This document shows positions 36,493 to 43,854 of a stretch of DNA of 64,000 nt, one piece after another (within the stretch, counting starts at the first letter, position 1; each line of letters starts with the position of its first letter). The translations under genes were made by a program, and so were the position numbers. This DNA is from an uncultured Coriobacteriaceae bacterium (GTDB lineage: Bacteria > Actinomycetota > Coriobacteriia > Coriobacteriales > Atopobiaceae). The notes beneath the pieces are model-generated. The model searched no databases. It was given only the letters and a program-made list of their open reading frames with translations, and had not been told where the DNA came from. The stretch spans positions 21,190 to 85,189 of the forward strand of contig CADBCS010000006.1 in the NCBI GenBank assembly GCA_902793195.1, written 5' to 3'.

Positions 36493-36514
36493 GGGGCCGC
36501 TACCAAGCGGCCCC
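36493..36514 (+). terminator. Intercistronic hairpin between aldo/keto reductase and flavoprotein
   Basis: Perfect stem ggggccgc / gcggcccc with a 6-base loop, followed by ttgctc. It could act as a partial terminator or mRNA stabiliser. Confidence 0.5.
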
Positions 36515-36535
36515 TTGCTCTGGAAAGGAACCTTC

Positions 36536-36985
36536 ATGAGAACGCTATTCATCAACGGCAGTCCCAACGCCGACGGCAACACGGCCGCTCTCGCGCGCGA
36601 GCTGCTGGCGGGCCGCGACTACGAGACCGTGCAGCTCGGCACGACCAAGGTGTACGACTACGGCCAGGACTTCGCCGATGACCAGTTCGACTCGGTCCTC
36701 GCGAAGATGCGCGCCGCCGACGCCATCGTCATGGGCTCGCCGGTGTACTGGCACGACCTTTCGGGCATGCTGCGCAACCTGCTCGACCGCTGCTACGGGC
36801 CTGTCCCCATGGGCGGCTTCTCGGGCAAGCGGCTGGTGGTCCTGTTCCAGGGCTCGGCGCCCACGCCCGACATGTTCGCGCGCGTCGAGTACACCATGAG
36901 CCGCTTCGCCGGGTACTACGGCATGGAGTACCTGGGCCTCGCCGGAAACGTCCGCGAGGCGCGTGAACTGGCAAAGAAACTCTAG
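36536..36985 (+). CDS. NAD(P)H-dependent FMN reductase / flavodoxin-like protein
   Basis: 149 residues from ATG 36536 (AAAGGAA before it). It has the flavodoxin-fold FMN-phosphate loop FINGSPNADGNTAAL, then MGSPVYWHDLSGMLRNLLDRC, the FMN isoalloxazine loop of the FMN_red/NQO group. It is short, without the C-terminal iron-sulfur or extra domain of some relatives. It probably reduces quinones or FMN with NAD(P)H. The next gene begins 22 bp later. Confidence 0.85.
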   Translation: MRTLFINGSPNADGNTAALARELLAGRDYETVQLGTTKVYDYGQDFADDQFDSVLAKMRAADAIVMGSPVYWHDLSGMLRNLLDRCYGPVPMGGFSGKRLVVLFQGSAPTPDMFARVEYTMSRFAGYYGMEYLGLAGNVREARELAKKL

Positions 36986-37007
36986 GAATTCAGGGGAGGC
37001 GATTTGC

Positions 37008-37676
37008 ATGGATCGGATTGAGATCAGCAGGAGGACGTTCGTCGGCACGGCCGGCACTTTGGCGGCGGGAGCGCTGCTCGCGCTCGCGGGGTGCGGGAAC
37101 GGCGGGAGTTCTTCGGCGGCGGGCGGCGCCGGCACCGGAAGCGCTGCCTCGTCGGCATCGAGTACGTCAGCGAGCGCCGCAAGCGCTTCGTCGTCGGCGC
37201 CCGCATCGAAAAGCCTCATCGTGCTCTGGTCGTGGTCGGGCAACACGCTGAAGATGGCCGAGCGCGTGAGCGAGCTCTCGGGCGCGGAAATCTACCGCAT
37301 CGAGGCGGCGGATCCCTACCCGGAGGACTACGACGCGTGCGCCGACCGGGCGAAGCAGAAGCAGGACGACGGAACCTACCCCGCGATCGCGAACCCCGTG
37401 GCGGACTGGGGAAGCTACGATACCGTCTTCATGGGATATCCCATCTGGTGGTACGAGTTGCCGATGATTGTGCAGGGATTCGTGAGAGACCACGACTGGA
37501 CCGGCAAGACCGTCGTGCCCTTCAACAGCCACGAGGGCTCGGGCGACGGCGGCACCTACGACGACCTGCGCGAGATGACGGGCGCTACGGTGCTCGACGG
37601 CATCGCGATCCGGGGCGGCGATGTCTCCTCCTCGCTCGACAAGATCGACGAATGGTACGCCGGGCTTTCGCTTTGA
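37008..37676 (+). CDS. Exported Tat lipoprotein flavodoxin
   Basis: 222 residues from ATG 37008 (GGGGAGG before it). The N-terminus has a twin-arginine motif SRRTFVG, a hydrophobic stretch and a lipobox LALAGC, then a Ser/Ala linker. The flavodoxin_4-type domain begins SLIVLWSWSGNTLKMAERV with GYPIWWYELPMIVQGF and FNSHEGSG. The signal implies folded, FMN-loaded export by Tat and lipid anchoring outside, an extracellular electron-transfer role. The stop TGA is in the same frame as the following hydrolase sequence, with no stop between. Confidence 0.88.
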   Translation: MDRIEISRRTFVGTAGTLAAGALLALAGCGNGGSSSAAGGAGTGSAASSASSTSASAASASSSAPASKSLIVLWSWSGNTLKMAERVSELSGAEIYRIEAADPYPEDYDACADRAKQKQDDGTYPAIANPVADWGSYDTVFMGYPIWWYELPMIVQGFVRDHDWTGKTVVPFNSHEGSGDGGTYDDLREMTGATVLDGIAIRGGDVSSSLDKIDEWYAGLSL

Positions 37677-37760
37677 AGAAATCGAACGGCCTACGCTTCA
37701 ACCTCCGACGATCCTTCCATCGATGCGAGCAACGAGACCTACGACGGGTTCGAGCTCGAT

Positions 37761-38453
37761 GACGTGCTGCGTGCGCCGAGCGGGGCGGAGATCCACTTCA
37801 GTGCGCACGTTCCCGAAAGTTACGATGGAACCCGCCCCTTCGGGCTGTTCGTCACCTTGCCCGGCTACGAGGGCCTGTACTTCCAGGGCGCGGGCGAGAA
37901 CCTGCGTTGGGAGAAGTTCGGCCAGGAGGCGATTGCATACGACCGGGAGATGATCGTGCTCGCCCCGCAGCTCGACGACTGGGGCCAGACATCGGCAGGC
38001 AGGGCCATCGAGCTCGTCGAGCACTTCGTCGCCAACTACAACGTGGACCCTTCCCGCGTGTACATCGAGGGCTACTCGGGCGGCGGCGAGACGCTTTCGC
38101 TGGTGATGGGAATGCGTCCGGAGCTCTTCGCCGCCGCGCTCGCCGTGAGTTCGCAATGGGACGGCGACCTGGGTGCGCTCGTCGAGGCGCGGACGCCGCT
38201 CCGCCTCTTCACGGGGCGAGATGACAGCTACTACGGATCGGACTCGTTCGTCGAGACCGCAGAAGGGCTCCGCGAGCTATACCGGCAAAGCGGCAAGGGC
38301 GAGCAGGAAATTAATTCGCTTGTCGTGCTCGATATCAAGGAGGCAGACTACTTCGCGGAGCGCGGGTACGCGGACCAGCACGCTGGGGGCATGGCGGCGG
38401 CCACGGATTCCGAGGTGCTCCCATGGCTCTTCTCGCAGCGAAGGGAAAAATGA
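37761..38453 (+). CDS. Alpha/beta-hydrolase (esterase-like), apparently missing its own 5' end
   Basis: The conserved part has GLFVTLPGYEGL, a nucleophile elbow YIEGYSGGGETLSL (G-x-S-x-G), an Asp in FTGRDDSYYG and His in DQHAGG. Coding-like sequence (TAYASTSDDPSIDASNETYD) extends upstream to 37677 with no start codon and joins in frame to the TGA of the flavodoxin gene. The mature N-terminus of a former lipoprotein seems present but its signal is lost. GTG 37761 is the only reasonable start and has a poor ribosome site. It may be a decayed gene, or be made by readthrough. The downstream esterase overlaps it by 4 bp. Confidence 0.65.
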   Translation, partial: DVLRAPSGAEIHFSAHVPESYDGTRPFGLFVTLPGYEGLYFQGAGENLRWEKFGQEAIAYDREMIVLAPQLDDWGQTSAGRAIELVEHFVANYNVDPSRVYIEGYSGGGETLSLVMGMRPELFAAALAVSSQWDGDLGALVEARTPLRLFTGRDDSYYGSDSFVETAEGLRELYRQSGKGEQEINSLVVLDIKEADYFAERGYADQHAGGMAAATDSEVLPWLFSQRREK

Positions 38454-40390
38454 TGAGAAAGTTGGTGATTCTGGCAATGGCGAGCCTCCTGGCTCTTTTC
38501 ATATCCGGATGCGGGTCGTCGCAATCCGGCCACAATCCTGCACCCTTGTCGTCGGACCTGACGGCTGGCGTTGGCGCCCAGCCCTCGTCTGCGTCAACCT
38601 TGCCGCAGACGGGTTGGACCGAGGCGGTGCCGGCGGCGTACAAGCAGCCGTCCGAACGTCCGGGCAGCGTCGAGCGCCTGGACTACGATTCACTCGACTA
38701 CGCTGGGGACGGTCACGCCGTAACCAAGGCCGCCTACGTGTACACGCCGTACGGATACGACGCGGACGACGAGGCGGTGCGCTACGACGTCGTCTACCTG
38801 ATGCACGGGTGGGGCGGGCGCGCGGGCGAATACTTCGACTACCCCGGCACGAAGAACGTCTTCGACAACCTCATCGCGAACGGCGACATGCCGCCGGCCA
38901 TCATCGTGCCGGCCACGTTCTACCACGACGGAAGCGGCACGGACTGGGGAGGGTCGGTAGCCGAGCTGCGCGCCTTCCACCAGGACTTCGAGAACCACCT
39001 GATGCCCGCCGTGGAGGGGCGCTACCGCACCTATGCGGACGGCACGGCGCCCGACGCGCTCAAGGCCGCGCGCGACCACCGGGCCTTCGGCGGCTTCTCG
39101 CTCGGCTCGGTGACCACGTGGCTGGAGCTCTGCCACGACTCCGACTACATCCGCTACTTCCTGCCCATGAGCGGGTCGTGCTGGTACTACGGCGGCTACG
39201 GCGACTTCCAGTTCGGGCGAAACGTCGACTTCATAGAGCAGCTGGTGGCCGACAACGGCCTGGACGAGCGGGGCTACTTCATCTACCATGCCGTCGGCAC
39301 GGACGACACCGTGAAGAGCCAGAGTCTGGGAATGGCCGACGAGATGATGTCACGCGCTGCCTTCACCCCCGACCACTACGTGTTCTACCAGAAGGACGGC
39401 GGACGCCACGACCTGGACGCCGTGCAGGAGTACCTGTACAACGCGCTGCCGCATTTCTTCGGGGAGACAAAGGCCGATGCGGGCATAGAGAGCGGGGCGG
39501 GCGCCGCGCCCTCGGTTCCCGCGGCATACGCGCTGGACACGCCCATCGAGGACGTGGCGGGCGATCCGGCTTTCGGCGATAGGGGCAGGCTGATCTTCCC
39601 CGTGCAGCGCGGTTACATGAGCGGGGCCACGCTTGGGGAAATCGGCCTCACCTGGTACAACTGCATCGACCCCGACATGACCGCAGAGGTGTGCAACTAC
39701 CTGCGCGACCGTGCCGGTGCGGGCGAGACGGTGTTCATCGACATCTACACGGATGCGGAGAAGGCCGCCGACCCCGCCAAGGCCGACACTGGACTCGTCT
39801 TCTTCAGAGGCGATGCAGGTGCTCGCACGGCCATCGTGAACGCGGGCGGCGGCTTCTCGTACGTGGGTGCGATGCACGACAGCTTCCCCCACTGCCTAGA
39901 GCTCTCGAAGCGCGGATTCAACGCCTTCGCGCTCATCTACCGTCCAGGCGCGCAGACTGCCTGCGATGACTTGGCGCGGGCTATCGCGTACCTGCACGAA
40001 CACGCAGATGAACTCGGAATCAATATGGACGGCTACTCGCTCTGGGGCGGCTCTGCTGGCGCGCGCATGGCGGCATGGGTCGGCGCGTACGGCACCGGGG
40101 CATTCGGCGGGGCCGCCTATCCGCGGCCTGCGGCGTGCATGGTGAACTACACGGGGCTCTCCGAGGTTACGGGCGCCGAGCCGCCCACCTACAGCGCCGT
40201 GGGCACGGGTGACCGGATCGCCGACTGGCGCACCATGCAGGCGCGCATCGAGCACATTCAAGCGAATGGCACCGACGCACAGATCGAGGTGTTCGACGGC
40301 CTGCCGCACGGCTTCGGCCTGGGCACGGGCACGGCGGCGGAAGGCTGGTTCGACCGCGCCCTCGCATTTTGGGAACGGCAGCTATCGTAA
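38450..40390 (+). CDS. Two-domain lipoprotein esterase
   Basis: 646 residues from ATG 38450, overlapping the upstream stop. Lipobox LFISGC is at about residue 22. The first domain (about 60-345) is a feruloyl-esterase/esterase-D-like hydrolase with YLMHGWGG, the nucleophile FGGFSLGSV and GGRHDLD holding His. The second (about 375-645) is a BD-FAE/acetyl-esterase-like hydrolase with YSLWGGSAGARM (G-x-S-x-G), and GLPHGFGLG holding His. Two complete catalytic domains in one anchored protein suggest removal of different ester groups from a plant or mucin polymer outside the cell. That is inference. Confidence 0.82.
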   Translation: MMRKLVILAMASLLALFISGCGSSQSGHNPAPLSSDLTAGVGAQPSSASTLPQTGWTEAVPAAYKQPSERPGSVERLDYDSLDYAGDGHAVTKAAYVYTPYGYDADDEAVRYDVVYLMHGWGGRAGEYFDYPGTKNVFDNLIANGDMPPAIIVPATFYHDGSGTDWGGSVAELRAFHQDFENHLMPAVEGRYRTYADGTAPDALKAARDHRAFGGFSLGSVTTWLELCHDSDYIRYFLPMSGSCWYYGGYGDFQFGRNVDFIEQLVADNGLDERGYFIYHAVGTDDTVKSQSLGMADEMMSRAAFTPDHYVFYQKDGGRHDLDAVQEYLYNALPHFFGETKADAGIESGAGAAPSVPAAYALDTPIEDVAGDPAFGDRGRLIFPVQRGYMSGATLGEIGLTWYNCIDPDMTAEVCNYLRDRAGAGETVFIDIYTDAEKAADPAKADTGLVFFRGDAGARTAIVNAGGGFSYVGAMHDSFPHCLELSKRGFNAFALIYRPGAQTACDDLARAIAYLHEHADELGINMDGYSLWGGSAGARMAAWVGAYGTGAFGGAAYPRPAACMVNYTGLSEVTGAEPPTYSAVGTGDRIADWRTMQARIEHIQANGTDAQIEVFDGLPHGFGLGTGTAAEGWFDRALAFWERQLS

Positions 40391-40419
40391 AAGGGGAAAA
40401 GAGGAAGCCGTATCTCAAG

Positions 40420-40698
40420 GGCCCGGACGAGCTGGGCGTGTTCGCGACGCGCTCGCCTATGCGCCCCAACCCCATAGCCGTGTCCAGCGTGGGCGTCGCA
40501 TACGTGGACGAGGCGACGGCGACGGTCGGGCTCCACTACATCGACGCGTACCCCGGTAGCCCAGTGCTGGATCTCAAGCCCTATACCCTAAGCGTCGACC
40601 GCATTGAGAGCCCGTCGGTGCCCGCGTGATGCGTCCACTGGCCCAGGTCGTACGAGGAGAGCGGGGGCTTCGACTGGGAGGCCGAGCTCAACTTCTAG
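40420..40698 (+). pseudogene. Remnant of trmO/tsaA (tRNA-Thr t6A methyltransferase)
   Basis: The frame reads LGVFATRSPMRPNPIAVSSVGV, the signature of TrmO, and VLDLKPYTLSVD further on. The N-terminal half including the SAM-binding part is absent, because the esterase gene ends at 40390. A TGA at 40627 interrupts the frame where the family usually has Trp, after which CVHWPRSYEESGGFDWE continues the family C-terminus to a stop at 40698. So it is truncated and carries a nonsense codon. Confidence 0.8.
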
Positions 40699-40800
40699 AC
40701 GTGGCTTAATAGGCTTGGAGCGCTTCCTTTCGCGAGGCCCCTGCCACGCGCGTGCAAGGCCTCCGCCAAGACGTGGGATATAGGGTTCAAAACCTGGCGA

Positions 40801-41079
40801 CTATTCATCAAACAGATCGCTGTGCGTCCCCGTACGCACGAGCGTTAGCACCATGACCTCATCAGTGAGTTTGTAGATGAGCAGCCAGTCGGAGCGAATA
40901 TGGCACTCCCAGTGCCCCACCCAGTTTCCTGAGAGCATGTGTGGCCTGCAGCGCTCGGGGAGGGGCTCGTCATTCGCAAGCGCCTCGATAACGGCGCGGA
41001 GCTCCTCCCTGGGGAGCCCGCGCAATATGGCCGCTTTGTAGTCCTTCTTGAATCTGGATGTCTGGCGTATCTCGCGCAT
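40801..41079 (-). CDS. YafQ/RelE-type mRNA interferase toxin
   Basis: 92 residues. It has REIRQTSRFKKDYKAAILRG and PERCRPHMLSGNWVGHWECHIRSDWLLIYKL, a RelE superfamily fold with the YafQ-type H-x-L-x-G-x-W-x-G-x-x-x-x-H pattern; the terminal TGTHSDLF motif fits too. YafQ cleaves mRNA in the ribosomal A site. The antitoxin lies 2 bp upstream. Typical of addiction modules on mobile segments. Confidence 0.93.
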   Translation of the reverse strand: MREIRQTSRFKKDYKAAILRGLPREELRAVIEALANDEPLPERCRPHMLSGNWVGHWECHIRSDWLLIYKLTDEVMVLTLVRTGTHSDLFDE

Positions 41080-41081
41080 GG

Positions 41082-41354
41082 TCAGGCGTCCAGGTCGGCG
41101 AAGAGCTCGTCGACGGTCGCAAAGCCTTGGGCCTCGGGGTCGGTCGCTATGCGATCCGCCTCGTGCATGGCGGCAGCTGTCACAGCGTTGGGCACGTCGC
41201 GGGTGGGTCGAAACGGCAAGCCCTGCATGCGCACCGCTTGGCGCAGGAATATGTTCACTGCGGTCGAGAAGTTCATGCCGAGTTCAGTGAAGAGCTGATC
41301 CGCCTCCTGCTTCAGTTGTGCGTCGGTGCGTATGCTCGTGGTCACTGTAGCCAT
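41082..41354 (-). CDS. DinJ/RelB-type antitoxin
   Basis: 90 residues. It has a ribbon-helix-helix N-terminus, ATVTTSIRTDAQLKQEADQLFTELGMNFSTAVNIFLRQAV, characteristic of DinJ. The C-terminal half, which wraps the toxin, ends FATVDELFADLDA. AGGAGG precedes ATG 41354. The promoter at 41379-41406 overlaps a palindrome likely bound by the toxin-antitoxin complex. Confidence 0.94.
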   Translation of the reverse strand: MATVTTSIRTDAQLKQEADQLFTELGMNFSTAVNIFLRQAVRMQGLPFRPTRDVPNAVTAAAMHEADRIATDPEAQGFATVDELFADLDA

Positions 41355-41378
41355 TTTTGCCTCCTTTGTATTACATTA

Positions 41379-41406
41379 ACTATACAATGTGATGCATTTT
41401 TGTCAA
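41379..41406 (-). promoter_or_regulatory. Promoter/operator of the DinJ-YafQ pair
   Basis: Read on minus: -35 ttgaca (41406-41401) and -10 tatagt (41384-41379), 16 bp apart. An imperfect palindrome acatt...aatgt (41373-41390) covers the -10 region. Confidence 0.8.
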
Positions 41407-41457
41407 GGGTCTGACCGACTCTGGCTGTTCATTGCTCTGCTGTTCAAACCCATGCAC

Positions 41458-41479
41458 GATTCGTACCAGATTCGTACCA
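41458..41479 (+). repeat. Tandem 11-bp repeat near the right candidate att
   Basis: Two exact copies of gattcgtacca, 92 bp before the guaA-end copy at 41571. It could be a recombinase-binding or vegetative remnant. Apart from this and the promoter, the 41407-41664 gap has no supported gene. Confidence 0.55.
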
Positions 41480-41570
41480 GCAAGACCGCCAAGACGAGAG
41501 GAGTTGCAATTTCAAGCTTCTGACCTGCGGGATCGCATACGCGATTTGAAGGAAGGTTTTCATGCGTCTG

Positions 41571-41584
41571 TTGAGTGGGAGTAG
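41571..41584 (+). repeat. guaA 3'-end core, right copy of candidate att pair
   Basis: ttgagtgggagtag, 13 of 14 identical to the guaA end at 32831-32844. The changed base is a third codon position (GAA to GAG), so a guaA ending in E-W-E-stop would be kept after integration. Confidence 0.6.
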
Positions 41585-41664
41585 GCAGAGCGCTCGAATG
41601 CTGAGGGGTGGGACGGCATCGTCGTTTGCGGACCTACTTGGTTGAGCGCTGGTGCCTAGCGGGT

Positions 41665-41865
41665 TTACCGGCCGATGCCGTAGACGCCACATTTGTCGGC
41701 AGGGCAGCCCCATTCGTGCTCCGAGCACCAACCGCCGGCGATGCCTTCGAGTTGCTCGTCGGGAATCTCCATACCCTCCTCCTTGGCGAGCTCGAACAGC
41801 TCCTCGGAGGAGCCGCATGCACGTGCCTTCTCCCGCAGCTCGGGAGACAAGTCGTTGATGTTCAT
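41665..41865 (-). CDS. RiPP precursor peptide with Nif11-like leader (1)
   Basis: 66 residues. ATG 41865 follows GGAGAGGGA. The Nif11-like leader has LSPELREKARACGSSEELFE, AKEEGMEIPDEQLEGIAGG, with the double-glycine cleavage site at residues 44-45. The core begins W46: WCSEHEWGCPADKCGVYGIG, with cysteines at 47, 54 and 59. The length to the GG, the Trp at +1 and three core cysteines match the second precursor at 42188-42382. Nif11-type leaders guide modifying enzymes and C39 protease-transporters. No transporter is in the window nearby. Confidence 0.85.
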   Translation of the reverse strand: MNINDLSPELREKARACGSSEELFELAKEEGMEIPDEQLEGIAGGWCSEHEWGCPADKCGVYGIGR

Positions 41866-42187
41866 TCCCTCTCCTTCCAGTCGTCGGGTGCTTCTTGACT
41901 ATACCGACCCGCTTCCGACGGCGTTGCCGGCCGGCGGGTTTTCCGCGCGTCTCTCGACGACGAGCGCAGACATCCTATGCTCATATGTATTATACGCACG
42001 GCTTGTGCTCTTGTCTCGCGGTTTTCGAGCGTTCGCCGGCGAGAGCAGGGCGAAGCGCTCCATGCGCTCCAGAGTCGGCGATCTGGGCCCGATTCCGCAC
42101 ACTCGCGAGTGCGCACTTGGGCCATACGGGGCACGCGGCTCCGGCTGGCGGGGCCCGTGCCCACCGGGTCGCGCTGCCGCCCGCCCG
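41866..42187. other. Gap between RiPP precursors with candidate promoter
   Basis: A minus-strand -10 (tataat, complement of 41989-41994) within tgcgtataata lies 124 bp before the first precursor. The same tgcgtataata occurs before the second precursor (42440-42430). No further gene was supported in this gap. Confidence 0.5.
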
Positions 42188-42382
42188 CTATTCGCCCCAG
42201 TTGTGATCGTCGCATAATTTGCAGGTGTAGTCTCCGCAGCTTTCCCATCCGCCCGAAACTCCCTCGAGCTCGGAGTCAGAAAGCTCGTAGCCCTCCTCCT
42301 GGGCGAGCGCAATTATCTCCTCGGGCGTCTCGCAGCCCCTGAGCTTCGCCTTTACTGCCGGGTTCAGTTTCTCGGTGTCCAT
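42188..42382 (-). CDS. RiPP precursor peptide with Nif11-like leader (2)
   Basis: 64 residues. ATG 42382 follows ATAGGAGGTCGC. The leader has LNPAVKAKLRGCETPEEIIA and AQEEGYELSDSELEGVSGG, a close match to the Nif11-like leader consensus. GG is at 44-45. The core begins WESCGDYTCKLCDDHNWGE, with cysteines at 49, 54 and 57 and Trp at both ends. The core differs almost wholly from precursor 1 while the leader architecture is kept, as expected for peptides sharing one processing enzyme. Promoter motif tgcgtataata lies about 50 bp upstream. Confidence 0.87.
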   Translation of the reverse strand: MDTEKLNPAVKAKLRGCETPEEIIALAQEEGYELSDSELEGVSGGWESCGDYTCKLCDDHNWGE

Positions 42383-42429
42383 GCGACCTCCTATCATGTG
42401 GGACGTTGGATGCTTTTGCTTCGCCATCC

Positions 42430-42440
42430 TATTATACGCA
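42430..42440 (-). promoter_or_regulatory. Promoter -10 motif of RiPP precursor 2
   Basis: Minus-strand tgcgtataata, the same 11 bases that lie upstream of precursor 1. No good -35 is present; the TG upstream of the -10 may compensate. Confidence 0.5.
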
Positions 42441-42543
42441 GGTCGGGCGCCGGTCGTCTCAGCGGGATTCGCGCGTCTGGGCTGTTCGCGGCCGCGTTCG
42501 CGTAGAATTGACCGCAGCGATAATCCGGCTGGAAGGGGCGGAC

Positions 42544-43320
42544 GTGGCCTTCGAGGATTTGAAGGACAACGAGATGGTCGGCATACTGTGGAGCGGGGGA
42601 TGGGACTCGACGTTTCGCCTCCTTGAGCTCTCGCAGATAGAGGGGCTGTCCGTTCGCCCCATCTACGTGAGGGACCACGGACGGCCAGGCATGGCGCACG
42701 AGCTCGCCGCCATGCGTGAAATCCTGCCACGGGTCCGCGACATCGCGCGGGCCCGCGTGCTGGACGTGGACCTGTACGACCGGGGCGCGATATGCCGCGA
42801 CTTCCCGAACGAGGGCATATCCGTTGCCTACGGCAGGCTCGCGGAGGAGTTCGGCCTGGGCTACCAGTACGAGGCGTTCGCGCTTCTGTGCGAGGGCCTT
42901 GGCATACGGGCCGAATGCGCCGTGGAGGACTCGCCGAGGAGCAAGGCGAAGAGGGCGATCGACGCCCAATGCCTGCTCGTGCCGTGCGACGAGGGCCCCT
43001 GCGGGCGCCTCCGCGTCGTCGCCAAGGGCGCGAGCTCGGATGCGGCGACGGTGCTCGGCCGGCTCGACTTCGGGATGCTGGACGTGAGCAAGGTCGAGGC
43101 GAAGCGCGTGGCGCAGGAATCGGGCTGGATGCCCGTCATGCGCAGGACCTGGTTCTGCCATGCGCCGGTGAACGGCAAGCCGTGCGGGACCTGCAACCCC
43201 TGCAAGGACGCGATGGCGGAGGGAATGAGGTGGCGCATGCCGCCGTCGTCGCGGCTGCGCTATCATGTATGTCGTCTGCGTTCGGTCACCGCCAAGCTGT
43301 GGCGGCCTCGAAACGGCTAG
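42544..43320 (+). CDS. QueC-like PP-loop ATP-pyrophosphatase beside RiPP precursors
   Basis: 258 residues from GTG 42544 (GGAAGGGG before it). It has PP-loop SGGWDST at residues 17-23 (QueC has SGGLDST) and a C-terminal zinc-type cluster FCHAPVNGKPCGTCNPCKDAM (C-x8-C-x2-C-x2-C), as in QueC. QueC makes preQ0 from carboxydeazaguanine with ATP. The normal queuosine partners (queD, queE, queF) are not in the window, and QueC relatives also work in Qat and type IV CBASS defence. Here it is divergent from two precursor peptides, suggesting ATP-dependent modification of a peptide. The function is inferred, not shown. Confidence 0.75.
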   Translation: MAFEDLKDNEMVGILWSGGWDSTFRLLELSQIEGLSVRPIYVRDHGRPGMAHELAAMREILPRVRDIARARVLDVDLYDRGAICRDFPNEGISVAYGRLAEEFGLGYQYEAFALLCEGLGIRAECAVEDSPRSKAKRAIDAQCLLVPCDEGPCGRLRVVAKGASSDAATVLGRLDFGMLDVSKVEAKRVAQESGWMPVMRRTWFCHAPVNGKPCGTCNPCKDAMAEGMRWRMPPSSRLRYHVCRLRSVTAKLWRPRNG

Positions 43321-43399
43321 TGGCGAGTACGAAAAAGGCGGGCATGGAAGGAACTGCACCCGTGGACACGCGCGAGGCCATAAGCCGGGATGCGAACAG

Positions 43400-43756
43400 C
43401 TACGGCTCTGCTTCCTTCAATGCATCCACATCGCCGCCGTGGTCGGCCAGGATTGCGCGAGTCGCCTTCACGTTGCGCATGCCCGCCAGCTGAAGCCTGA
43501 AGTCGATCCGGTCGGATTCGCCTTGGGCTTTGAGCTCCGCGATCTCGCCGCGCAGCTGCTCGGCAGTCTCGTCGTTCTTGGCGGCCTCGGCCACCTGGGC
43601 CTCGAGCGCCGCGATCTTCTCGTCGCGCTCGGCGACGGCCTTCTCCCAGTCGGTGCCGCTCACCTGCGGCTGCTCTTGCGCCGCCTGCTGCTGCCCGAGG
43701 TCTTCCTGGGCTTGCGGCTCTTCCTTCGTCTTGCCGCCATGCGTATCGCCTGCCAT
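43400..43756 (-). pseudogene. Coiled-coil protein fragment, possibly phage scaffold-like, ended by an early TAG
   Basis: About 118 residues from ATG 43756 (AAAGGCGG before it). It has a Gln/Glu-rich N-terminus, a heptad-like helix (AERDEKIAALEAQVAEAAKN, AEQLRGEIAELKAQ), then LQLAGMRNVKATRAILADHGGDVDAL. That arrangement resembles phage minor structural/scaffold proteins of the Gp20 type. The frame stops at TAG after KEAEP and then continues LFASRLMASR, so a Trp codon may have mutated to stop. No other phage structural gene is nearby. Identification is weak. Confidence 0.45.
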
Positions 43757-43795
43757 ATCGGCCCGCCTTTCGGTCATGGCCGACACAAGCAAATC

Positions 43796-43831
43796 GGCCC
43801 TCTAACACTGCGAACAGGTTAGAAGGCCGTC
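43796..43831. terminator. Hairpin between the coiled-coil fragment and the radical-SAM-like gene
   Basis: Stem cggccctctaac / gttagaaggccg with an 11-base loop, directly after the minus-strand operon end at 43855. It is the probable terminator of the defence operon. Confidence 0.6.
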
Positions 43832-43854
43832 ACAAAGTCACAGATTCCGTTGTC

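Noticed and set aside
40778..40800. gggttcaaaacc resembling a tRNA T-arm
   Set aside because: No acceptor, anticodon or D-arm pairing could be found around it.
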